From assembly GCA_910577275.1 (NCBI GenBank), contig CAJTMW010000035.1, positions 271-20,292 of the forward strand: 20,022 nt of DNA, given 5' to 3'. This DNA is from an uncultured Lachnospiraceae bacterium. GTDB lineage: Bacteria > Bacillota > Clostridia > Lachnospirales > Lachnospiraceae. A model generated the notes under the pieces. That model was not told where the DNA came from, did not search any database, and saw only the letters and a list, made by a program, of their open reading frames with translations. Numbering within the stretch: position 1 is the stretch's first letter; every line of letters starts with the position of its first letter. Both the position numbers and the translations under genes were made by a program. Positions 1-6,393 of this stretch are shown here, in pieces.

Positions 1-47
1 CTCGGCTGTTAACCGAGTTGTTGTAGGTTCGAGCCCTACTCGGGGAG
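1..47 (+). tRNA. tRNA-Asn (GTT), 3' part; gene begins before the window
   Basis: The window starts at the first base of the anticodon stem. Stem CTCGG (1-5) pairs with CCGAG (13-17) around a loop with anticodon GTT at 8-10. A five-base variable loop is followed by T-stem GTAGG (23-27) and CCTAC (35-39) with loop TTCGAGC, then the 3' acceptor strand TCGGGGA (40-46) and discriminator G47. CCA is not encoded. The 5' half lies outside the window, so whether the gene is intact cannot be checked here. It is the probable integration target of the island that follows. Confidence 0.9.
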
Positions 48-55
48 CTTGAAAA
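1..55 (+). repeat. Direct repeat, candidate attL in tRNA-Asn
   Basis: Bases 1-55 are identical to 3713-3767. The repeat covers the tRNA from the anticodon stem to its 3' end plus eight bases of flank, and it probably extends left of the window. Homology continues with mismatches through the terminator hairpin that follows each copy. Duplication of a tRNA 3' end around an AT-rich cassette is the usual trace of tyrosine-recombinase integration; that reading is inferred. Confidence 0.7.
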
Positions 56-57
56 GA

Positions 58-85
58 CCCGCAGACAGTGATGTTTGCGGGTTTT
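58..85 (+). terminator. Terminator of tRNA-Asn
   Basis: Ten-base stem CCCGCAGACA (58-67) pairs with TGTTTGCGGG (72-81), with one G-T wobble and loop GTGA, followed by TTTT. It lies 10 bases after the tRNA 3' end. Confidence 0.8.
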
Positions 86-129
86 GCGTATCCGAGGATG
101 AGAGAGAAGAAGTTTTGGCAGGCAATATA

Positions 130-366
130 CTGTTAACCGAAAAAGGATATACTTTGATAGCTCAATGAAATAGTAACACTTGTTAGAAATCTAGCTGTTT
201 TTTACACGAAATGGATGGTTTTCATTCTGGTTCATATAAAACAGGAATGGTAATATAGAATATTTATAAAGGAAAAAATATATGCGGGATGTACGAAAGC
301 GAGGGTAAAGCTGTGGCTTTCCATGTAATGAAACCTTGTATTGAATTTATGCAAGGTTTCATTTTT
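130..366 (+). other. AT-rich non-coding stretch at the island's left end
   Basis: No convincing gene is seen between the tRNA and the first island gene. An 11-base match to the tRNA-Asn anticodon loop region (CTGTTAACCGA) sits at 130-140. A mini-ORF of eight codons begins at ATG 282, just after AAAGGAAAA-type purines. A strong intrinsic terminator then closes the stretch at 329-366. This could be the track of a short untranslated RNA or a decayed gene; nothing in the sequence decides between them. Confidence 0.35.
329..366 (+). terminator. Intrinsic terminator inside the island, upstream of the DUF262 gene
   Basis: Ten-base perfect stem TGAAACCTTG (329-338) with CAAGGTTTCA (352-361), a 13-base loop and TTTTT at 362-366. 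It lies about 170-195 bases before the first island gene and ends transcription from something upstream that has no recognisable ORF. Confidence 0.75.
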
Positions 367-465
367 GCATGAACTGATTAAAGATAAACAGAAAATAGAT
401 TATGCTTATGGAAATGGGTGTATTATTTAAAAAACATTTTCATATAGCATATTATGGCAATTATA

Positions 466-474
466 TGTTAGAAT
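466..474 (+). promoter_or_regulatory. Possible extended -10 promoter for the island operon
   Basis: TG at 466-467, one base, then TAGAAT at 469-474 matches an extended -10 element. No good -35 is visible. It is the best candidate in the AT-rich stretch before the three-gene operon. Confidence 0.35.
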
Positions 475-560
475 ACTAAATAAATATAAGATAACCTTGT
501 GATTTTTAGATGGTGTATTGATAAGCATTGTTGTAGATGAATGAAAAGAGGTTCCTGTTA

Positions 561-1724
561 ATGGATGTGCGAAAATCGGAGATAACAGAATATCTAAAAT
601 TATCTGGAAAGGTTGAGTCGGAATATAATGGAATAGAGGAAAATGATGATAATGAAGGCAGTGAAGCAGATGTTCCGTATGAAGTTCAGAACATTCGTGT
701 CACTCAGAAAATGATAACTGTGTTCCAAATAGAACATTGGATTTCTGCGGAGAATGGAGCGAGGTTAAATTTGTCGCCAGAATATCAAAGGAATTTGGTA
801 TGGGACGAAAAAAGAAAAAGTGCATTGATTGAATCTTTATTGCTTCGTATACCAATACCAGCATTTTATTTAGATGAGGATAGTGACGGAAATAAAAATG
901 TCATAGATGGCTTGCAGCGTTTGTCGGCGATACATTCATATTTAAATAATGAATTTCCCTTAACGAAAATGCAGTATTTATCTCATTGCGAAAATAAATT
1001 TTTTCGAGATTTGGAACCAAAGTTTCGGGCAAGGATTGAGGATACAGAACTAGCAGTAAATATACTGGATGAAAAATGTCCACAGATGGTAAAATTTGAT
1101 GTTTTTAGAAGGGTAAATACAGGAGGGCTTCCGCTTAATTTTCAGGAAATCAGAAATATTATGGCAGAGCCTAAAGTGAGAACACTACTTCATAGGATGG
1201 CGGAATGTGAAGAATTTCAATGTGCTACTCGGTTTAGTGTCAAAGATGTTCGTATGGGGGCACAGGAACTTTGTTTACGTTATTTGGCAATTTTGTTTGC
1301 CTATGATTGGAATGAGCGGGATTTTAATCAATATCGTGGTCTGTTAAAAATGATGGATCAGATGATTATAAACTTAAATATGATGTCAGAAGAAAGTCTT
1401 GAAAGGCTGTTTCAGACTTTTAGGGGTGTCATGGCAGATTGTCATGAGGTTCTTGGAGAGTATTCCTTTTGTAAAGTGGGAAATAATAAAATAAATAAAG
1501 CATTGTTTACTAGTTGGGCAGTAGTGTTGACAAACGCTGAATATGATATGGACATTTTGAAAAAGAGGGTAAATGAAATTAGAGATTTATATAGGAAATG
1601 CTTAAGTGAGGATGTTGAATTTTATAGAGCGATTACTTCCTCTACAGGAACTAGAAAGAATATACTGATATCAATAGAAGTTATTAGGAAATTGTGGGAG
1701 AAATGTTATGATAAAATCAATTGA
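561..1724 (+). CDS. DUF262 (GmrSD N-terminal-like) family protein, island gene 1
   Basis: DUF262 proteins share a ParB/Srx-like fold and include the GmrS half of the GmrSD modification-dependent endonuclease. Numbered from the upstream ATG at 537, the family motifs are PEYQRNLVW (81-89), the hydrophobic stretch LLLRIPIPAFYL (101-112), IDGLQR (123-128), and FRRVNTGG with LPLNFQEIRN (190-207). The third motif is normally DGQQR; here the first Gln is Leu, which could weaken nucleotide-dependent activity or define a subfamily. No HNH nuclease (DUF1524) follows, so this is not a full GmrSD. The ATG at 561 is preferred over 537 because AAAGAGG sits nine bases before it; residues 1-60 are acidic and poorly conserved-looking. 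The gene overlaps the next by 17 bases, implying an operon and linked function. A role in phage defence is inferred from family and context. Confidence 0.85.
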   Translation: MDVRKSEITEYLKLSGKVESEYNGIEENDDNEGSEADVPYEVQNIRVTQKMITVFQIEHWISAENGARLNLSPEYQRNLVWDEKRKSALIESLLLRIPIPAFYLDEDSDGNKNVIDGLQRLSAIHSYLNNEFPLTKMQYLSHCENKFFRDLEPKFRARIEDTELAVNILDEKCPQMVKFDVFRRVNTGGLPLNFQEIRNIMAEPKVRTLLHRMAECEEFQCATRFSVKDVRMGAQELCLRYLAILFAYDWNERDFNQYRGLLKMMDQMIINLNMMSEESLERLFQTFRGVMADCHEVLGEYSFCKVGNNKINKALFTSWAVVLTNAEYDMDILKKRVNEIRDLYRKCLSEDVEFYRAITSSTGTRKNILISIEVIRKLWEKCYDKIN

Positions 1725-2787
1725 AATAAAAAATTTCAAATGTTTTGATAAGTTAGAATTGTCTTTATCGAAATTAACGATTCTTGCAGGAGCAAACGCA
1801 TCAGGAAAATCTACAGTTATGCAAGCCTTGTTGCTTGCAAAGGCTACGGCACGAGAAAAAGGAGATTCAGTGGATGCTTCGGAAGCATTGGGAGTAGCAG
1901 TTGGTGGTCCTAAAGCGCTTATTTCGCAGAATCGTACAGAAGTCTTAGAGGGAGATTTTCAATTTAATATTCAATGGGATGAAACTGTAGTAGCATTTAC
2001 TTACAAAATTGATAAACTTATATCTTTGAAATTAGCATATGATCAATCTGGAAGTGTACCTGATAATCAGTTGGTTTATTTAAATGCGGAGCGAATGGGA
2101 CCTAGAATATCTTATCCGGCAGGTATTGATGAGGAGATTCTATACAATGGTGCGAATGCGGCATTTTTGATAGATCGGGCTGACATGCAAAAAAGAAAAG
2201 TACCGAGGTGCCTTGCTCTTGAAAAAGAAACATTAAATTTTTCCACTCAGGTAGAGAATTGGATGAATGCGATTTTAGGTGATATTAATTTTTCTATTAC
2301 TACTGACTATATAAAGGCTATCACAGATATAAGATATGGTAATGAGGTGGCGGAGGAACCGGTGCTTCCTACAATGACAGGATTTGGAATTAGCTATATT
2401 TTGTCGATTGTTACGGCAGGATTGTGGTGTTCTTCCTTAAATAATGTTTCTTTGCTAATTGAAAATCCGGAAGCACATTTACATCCGGCAGCACAGAGCA
2501 GAATGGGGAAGTTTTTAGAATGTTTGGCTGATGCAGGGATACAGGTCATTGTGGAGACACATAGCGAGCATATAATTGACGGAGCAAGAATTCAGGCGGC
2601 ATTGATGAAACAGACCGATGACATCCGAATTTATTTTTTTTCAAAAGAGAAAGAAAGTATTCATGTAGAGAAAATTGATGTAGATGAAAATGGAGAGCTT
2701 TTAGAGTGGCCAAAAGGTTTTTTTGATCAAAAAAGTCAAGACTTGAGAGATTTATTTCAAATAAGGAGAGAACATGCAAGTCATTAA
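1708..2787 (+). CDS. AAA/ABC-like ATPase with DUF3696-type C-terminus, island gene 2
   Basis: A 359-residue ATPase of the OLD/RecF-like group. It shows Walker A GANASGKS (28-35), a YLNAERMGPR segment (124-133) typical of the DUF3696 group, a signature-like TGFGISYILSIV (224-235), Walker B LLIENPEAHLHP (249-260), and switch histidine motif ETHSEHI (283-289). The tail with EWPKGFFDQ (333-341) is characteristic of DUF3696. No TOPRIM nuclease domain is present, so this is not an OLD nuclease; the effector is probably another gene of the operon. It overlaps gene 1 by 17 bases and gene 3 by 14 bases. Related ATPases occur in several multigene defence systems, Menshen among them as I recall, which makes a sensor or motor role plausible but not shown. 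Confidence 0.9.
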   Translation: MIKSIEIKNFKCFDKLELSLSKLTILAGANASGKSTVMQALLLAKATAREKGDSVDASEALGVAVGGPKALISQNRTEVLEGDFQFNIQWDETVVAFTYKIDKLISLKLAYDQSGSVPDNQLVYLNAERMGPRISYPAGIDEEILYNGANAAFLIDRADMQKRKVPRCLALEKETLNFSTQVENWMNAILGDINFSITTDYIKAITDIRYGNEVAEEPVLPTMTGFGISYILSIVTAGLWCSSLNNVSLLIENPEAHLHPAAQSRMGKFLECLADAGIQVIVETHSEHIIDGARIQAALMKQTDDIRIYFFSKEKESIHVEKIDVDENGELLEWPKGFFDQKSQDLRDLFQIRREHASH

Positions 2788-3637
2788 TTCCTTAATAGAA
2801 CAAAGCTTTGAATATACGGCGGAGAAAGAAAATTTAGCTGTTCGCAAGGATGAAATAGGCGATCTAATGGAGATTATTGCGTATTGTCAGGATGATGCGG
2901 TGAAGGAGCCACTTGAATATCAAGAAGCCTTATGGGAGACGTGTGTAGAGGAGGGAATAACATTTACTGACTGGCTTTATGGAGGAGGAACAGGCAGTAA
3001 TGATGATAGGCGGAGAATGTTGGAAGCGTTAAGTAAAAAAGCGTTGATAGAATCTGATAAAAATCAGCCTATTTGTGAAACCTCAACTTTGAAAAATATT
3101 AACATTACATTAGGAGAATTTAGGACAGGCGTATCAACAGTAGAAGAATATGTCCATGAGCGAAGGAAAATCCTTTGTTCTATTAGGAAAGTCACGGATT
3201 ACGAAGTATTTATGCAGTCTTGTTTTATAAACAGCAGATTTGCAAAGGGGATTTTATCTGAGATGAAGCATATTTCCAATTTCTCAGATAATACAAAAGA
3301 AATCACGAAAGCATTGGGGATATTAAATGACCATGCAGTGAAATTATATCAGCAATATTCTAACCGATTAGAAGAGGCGATGCATATTTTGGCTACATTG
3401 TTACAAAGGGAATGCGCACCAGATCCAAAACATTCAGAGAATTTGATATTTACATTTACATATAGTGAGAATATAGAAGGAGATAAGGTGGCAAAAACAA
3501 AAGACATAGAATGCTCACCACATTTAAAACTTCTTCATCCTGGGTCAAATTTAAGAATATATTTTTATTGGTGTGACGATGCGATTGAGGATGGAAAGAA
3601 AGTGCTGGTAGGAAGGATTGGCAGACATCCATATTAG
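2774..3637 (+). CDS. Unrecognised 287-residue protein, island gene 3
   Basis: I do not recognise this protein. It starts inside the end of the ATPase gene with AAGGAGA six bases ahead of the ATG, so it is translationally coupled. The N-terminal half is acidic and contains a glycine patch (WLYGGGTG, 67-74). The middle (about 122-213) reads as long amphipathic helices rich in Glu, Lys and Leu. The last 30 residues look like beta strands ending in LRIYFYW and VLVGRIGRHPY. There is no signal peptide, membrane segment or obvious nuclease motif. Because it closes a tight three-gene unit it is a candidate effector or adaptor, but no function can be assigned. It is the last gene before the truncated tRNA copy. 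Confidence 0.8.
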   Translation: MQVINSLIEQSFEYTAEKENLAVRKDEIGDLMEIIAYCQDDAVKEPLEYQEALWETCVEEGITFTDWLYGGGTGSNDDRRRMLEALSKKALIESDKNQPICETSTLKNINITLGEFRTGVSTVEEYVHERRKILCSIRKVTDYEVFMQSCFINSRFAKGILSEMKHISNFSDNTKEITKALGILNDHAVKLYQQYSNRLEEAMHILATLLQRECAPDPKHSENLIFTFTYSENIEGDKVAKTKDIECSPHLKLLHPGSNLRIYFYWCDDAIEDGKKVLVGRIGRHPY

Positions 3638-3700
3638 CTAATATATAATAAAATACAGGTTAATAAGTATAATAGAATTTATCGGTGTGCGACTGCACCC

Positions 3701-3759
3701 GTTGGTAGAGCACTCGGCTGTTAACCGAGTTGTTGTAGGTTCGAGCCCTACTCGGGGAG
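3701..3759 (+). pseudogene. Truncated tRNA-Asn copy
   Basis: From the D-loop (GTTGGTAGAGC, 3701-3711) to the discriminator base (3759) this matches a normal tRNA-Asn. The sequence before it (3686-3700) cannot supply the 5' acceptor strand TCCCCGA or the D-stem GCTC needed to pair with the 3' parts. It can therefore not fold as a tRNA and is a fragment. Anticodon GTT is kept at 3720-3722. Confidence 0.8.
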
Positions 3760-3767
3760 CTTGAAAA
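3701..3767 (+). repeat. Direct repeat, candidate attR (3' part of tRNA-Asn)
   Basis: Bases 3713-3767 equal 1-55 exactly. The left boundary of identity probably lies near 3701, where the match to a typical tRNA-Asn begins; the corresponding bases of the first copy are outside the window. Together with 1-55 it delimits an element of about 3.7 kb. Confidence 0.7.
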
Positions 3768-3870
3768 AGCCCGTAGACATCAAGGTTTGCGGTGATAAGG
3801 AAAAATTTCAGAAAAGGCGGTATGGCTCTGATTACGGAGGCTGTACCGTCTTTCTTGCGCTCAACGAGCG
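3768..3870 (+). terminator. Degraded tRNA terminator plus two further hairpins
   Basis: Stem CCGTAGAC (3771-3778) with GTTTGCGG (3785-3792) is homologous to the terminator after the first tRNA copy but has lost its T-run. Next, AAAGGCGGTA (3813-3822) pairs with TACCGTCTTT (3844-3853) with one wobble. Then CGCTC (3858-3862) pairs with GAGCG (3866-3870), followed by GATTTT. The rest of 3638-3954 holds no ORF. Confidence 0.5.
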
Positions 3871-3890
3871 GATTTTCCTTACGTGCCTTA

Positions 3891-3919
3891 TTGACAGGAC
3901 GAAATTTTCTCCATATAAT
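3891..3919 (+). promoter_or_regulatory. Consensus sigma-A promoter of the TetR gene
   Basis: TTGACA (3891-3896), 17-base spacer, TATAAT (3914-3919). Both hexamers are perfect consensus. Confidence 0.9.
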
Positions 3920-3939
3920 TAAACTATGAGTTTAATTAT
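3915..3939. promoter_or_regulatory. Perfect palindrome, probable TetR operator
   Basis: Arms ATAATTAAACT (3915-3925) and AGTTTAATTAT (3929-3939) are exact reverse complements around ATG. The site overlaps the -10 hexamer and the expected transcription start, so a bound repressor would block the promoter. This fits autoregulation by the TetR protein encoded 16 bases downstream. Confidence 0.8.
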
Positions 3940-3954
3940 TGTAAGGAGGGGAAT

Positions 3955-4635
3955 ATGGGACGAAGAAAGAAAGAGCCTGGAAGCGTACACCGGAAAAACA
4001 TAGTATCAGCGGCGTCCGATTTATTTATGGAAAGAGGAATTGCCGCGACTTCTATGGACGATATAGCGAAAGCAGCCGGATACAGTAAGGCGACATTATA
4101 TGTGTATTTTGAAAATAAGGAGGAGATTGTCGGCATTTTGGTGTTGAACAGTATGAAAAAACTTTACGACTATATATCTTCTGCTCTGACAGCGCATGAA
4201 ACCACGAAAGCAAGATATGACTTTATCTGTCGCGGGCTGGTACAGTATCAGGAAGAATTTCCTTTTTATTTTAGAATGGTATTGGATAAAATCAACATTG
4301 ATTTTGAGAGCAGGGACTATCTGCCGGAAGAAAAGGAAACTTATCAGGTTGGGGAGGAAATCAATGAGAAGATAAAAAACTTTTTATTATCCGGCATGGA
4401 AAAGGGGGATTTACGAGGTGATTTGGATATCATGCCTGCGATATTTAATTTTTGGGGTATGCTTTCAGGAATCATTCAGCTTGCCGTAAACAAAGAAGAA
4501 TATATTAAAAAGTCAATGGGGCTATCTAAAACGGAGTTTTTGGAATATGGATTTTCCCTTGTTTATCATTCGATTGCGGCAAAGGAGGAACTGTCTAAGC
4601 AGACAATGAAAAAGATTGAGAGGTGTCTGAAATGA
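3955..4635 (+). CDS. TetR/AcrR family transcriptional regulator
   Basis: A 226-residue regulator of normal family length. The N-terminal domain (about 10-60) has the TetR helix-turn-helix, with MDDIAKAAGYSKATLYVYFENKEEI (split here as MDDIAKAAGYSK at 34-45 and ATLYVYFENKEEI at 46-58). The remainder is the variable helical ligand-binding and dimerisation domain. AAGGAGG lies five bases before the ATG. A perfect promoter and an overlapping 25-bp palindrome precede it. The stop codon overlaps the start of the FMN-binding gene as ATGA, so the two are co-transcribed and coupled. The ligand is unknown. Confidence 0.93.
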   Translation: MGRRKKEPGSVHRKNIVSAASDLFMERGIAATSMDDIAKAAGYSKATLYVYFENKEEIVGILVLNSMKKLYDYISSALTAHETTKARYDFICRGLVQYQEEFPFYFRMVLDKINIDFESRDYLPEEKETYQVGEEINEKIKNFLLSGMEKGDLRGDLDIMPAIFNFWGMLSGIIQLAVNKEEYIKKSMGLSKTEFLEYGFSLVYHSIAAKEELSKQTMKKIERCLK

Positions 4636-5030
4636 AATTATCCCGAAAAAGAATCCTGTCGTTTGCAGCAATTCTTCTTTTCCTTATTGGTTTGCTTTTT
4701 TTGGCGGCTTATCTGAAAAGCGTGGCGGATTATAAAAGGGCAGTAAAAGAAACAACGTTTGGCGACTTAGATATTTCCACTGTTCCCGACGGAGTTTATG
4801 TCGGAGAATATGACGTGGATTTTGTTTCTGCAAAAGTAGAAGTAACGGTTCAGGACGGAGTAATTATAAACATCGATATTCTGGAGCATAAAAACGGGCG
4901 TGGAAGCCGCGCAGAAGTTGTTGTTGACAGAATCATTGAAGAACAGAAAATAGAAGTTGACGCAGTATCCGGGGCAACAAATTCAAGCACCGTCATTAAG
5001 AAAGCTGTTGAAAATGCTCTGACAAGGTAA
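4632..5030 (+). CDS. Membrane-anchored FMN-binding domain protein
   Basis: Numbered from ATG 4632, a positively charged N-terminus and one membrane segment (about 8-28) lead to an extracytoplasmic FMN-binding domain. The motif DAVSGAT (110-116) fits the ApbE flavinylation signal D-x-x-(S/T)-G-A-T seen in RnfG/NqrC and related single-domain proteins, where FMN is linked to the Thr, here Thr116. At 132 residues it is a minimal flavoprotein, probably passing electrons outside the membrane. The ATG at 4632 is preferred to the GTG at 4623 because GAGAGG lies eight bases before it and gives an ATGA overlap with the TetR stop. No ApbE or partner reductase is in the window. Regulation by the upstream TetR is inferred. 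Confidence 0.88.
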   Translation: MKLSRKRILSFAAILLFLIGLLFLAAYLKSVADYKRAVKETTFGDLDISTVPDGVYVGEYDVDFVSAKVEVTVQDGVIINIDILEHKNGRGSRAEVVVDRIIEEQKIEVDAVSGATNSSTVIKKAVENALTR

Positions 5031-5060
5031 GAGATTTATAGATTGCAGGGAGGAAAAATA

Positions 5061-5972
5061 ATGAAGAATGTTCATGATATAGAGTTTCATTCTGGAAGTA
5101 AAGAAGAAAAACTACCTGATTTTTCAAATAATTTTCCGTATATTGCCTCTCGTGCGGAATTAGACAGATTTGCAGGCAGGATGGTTCCGTGGCACTGGCA
5201 TAAAGCAATAGAACTGTTTTATATGGAGAGCGGCGCGGTGGAATATTATACTCCGAAAGAGAAGATGGTGTTTCCGGCAGGCTCTGGAGGTATGGTTAAT
5301 TCCAATGTACTTCATATGACAAAACCAGATATAAAGAGTGATGATAATATTCAGCTTCTGCATATTTTTGATACGACTTTTATCGCAGGAGAACAGGGGA
5401 ATTTAATAGAGCAGAAATATATTATGCCGATTATTGCAGCTCCGCAGCTTGAAGTGCTTGCATTGTATCCAGATAATCCGGCGCATAAGAGTGTGTTGGA
5501 ACGTATTCAAAAAGCATTTCATTTATCCAGGCAGGAATTTGGATATGAAATCAGGCTGCGGGCAGCATTGTCAGATATATGGCTTTCGCTTCTTGAATTG
5601 TCACAGCCAATGATAGATGAAAAAGACGGATATGATAAACGAAATGATAAAATCAAGTTGATGATGATATATATACATGAACATTTTGCGGATAAAATTT
5701 CAATTCAGGAACTTGCAGCAACCGCTTTTTTGAGTGAGAGGGAGTGTTTTCGGGTATTTCATGACTGTCTCCATATGACGCCCATAGAATATATGCGGAG
5801 TTACAGGCTGCAAATGGCATGTCAGATGCTGGCGAAAGGAGACGAACCGATTACCTGTATCAGTCATGCGTGCGGTTTAGGCAGCAGCAGCTATTTTGGA
5901 AAAATATTTCGGGAATATGTAGGATGCACTCCATTACAATACCGTTGCAAATGGCAGAATAGTGATATATAA
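5061..5972 (+). CDS. AraC family transcriptional regulator
   Basis: A 303-residue protein with an N-terminal cupin-like sensing domain (WHWHKAIELFYMESG near residues 43-57) and a C-terminal pair of helix-turn-helix motifs (about 205-300, ISIQELAATAFLSERECFRVF and ITCISHACGLGSSSYFGKIF). The ATG at 5061 is chosen because GGGAGG lies seven bases before it; the earlier TTG at 5043 has no such signal. It begins 30 bases after the FMN-binding gene on the same strand with no terminator between, so read-through from the TetR promoter is likely. The inducer cannot be told from sequence. Confidence 0.9.
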   Translation: MKNVHDIEFHSGSKEEKLPDFSNNFPYIASRAELDRFAGRMVPWHWHKAIELFYMESGAVEYYTPKEKMVFPAGSGGMVNSNVLHMTKPDIKSDDNIQLLHIFDTTFIAGEQGNLIEQKYIMPIIAAPQLEVLALYPDNPAHKSVLERIQKAFHLSRQEFGYEIRLRAALSDIWLSLLELSQPMIDEKDGYDKRNDKIKLMMIYIHEHFADKISIQELAATAFLSERECFRVFHDCLHMTPIEYMRSYRLQMACQMLAKGDEPITCISHACGLGSSSYFGKIFREYVGCTPLQYRCKWQNSDI

Positions 5973-6074
5973 AGACGGAAACAAGATATTTATTCAGAGA
6001 ACATTGCATTATAATGATATCTGCAAGGCGATAGAAGATGCCTGACAGTCACCTGCGGGAAAGGAGGATACGCA

Positions 6075-6314
6075 ATGATAAGTTTAAATATCTTGAACAT
6101 CAGAAAATTTTTGGAGGTAGTCAATGAATGTGAAGGCGAAATAAAGATGCGCTGCACAGACGGAAGTAAGGTAAACATCCGCAGACAATATGCTGTTCAG
6201 AATAAATTGCAGGAACAGTACCGGAGGAACAGGAATTGCCTGCCAATTACGTTGAGCATACCCAATCCAAGGGATTACATGAGCATTGTAGCTTATTATG
6301 CCGGGGACTGCTGA
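6075..6314 (+). CDS. Small 79-residue conserved-looking protein of unknown function
   Basis: A strong ribosome binding site, AAAGGAGGA, lies about six bases before the ATG, and a terminator-like hairpin follows the stop, so this is a real gene. It has no signal peptide or membrane segment. Its pattern FLEVVNECEGEIKMRCTDG with SKVNIRRQY faintly recalls the short clostridial proteins often mis-annotated as 'PolyA polymerase', but the similarity is by eye only. The end PNPRDYMSIVAYYAGDC looks ordered. A TATAAT at 6010-6015 upstream may be its -10. Confidence 0.7.
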   Translation: MISLNILNIRKFLEVVNECEGEIKMRCTDGSKVNIRRQYAVQNKLQEQYRRNRNCLPITLSIPNPRDYMSIVAYYAGDC

Positions 6315-6339
6315 TTACTGGTATGACGATTATTTACAG

Positions 6340-6379
6340 AGGAACCTGGCTGTTTACTTAAGGTCAGGTTTCCTTTTTT
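6340..6379 (+). terminator. Terminator or attenuator between the 79-residue gene and the HD gene
   Basis: AGGAACCTG (6340-6348) pairs with CAGGTTTCCT (6365-6374) with one bulged base and a 16-base loop, followed by six T. The ribosome binding site of the next gene (GAGGAGG) starts immediately after, so partial read-through is possible. Confidence 0.7.
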
Positions 6380-6393
6380 GAGGAGGTTGCAAA

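Noticed and set aside
3684..3759. A second functional tRNA-Asn
   Set aside because: The 5' acceptor strand and D-stem do not pair with the 3' parts, so it is a truncated copy.
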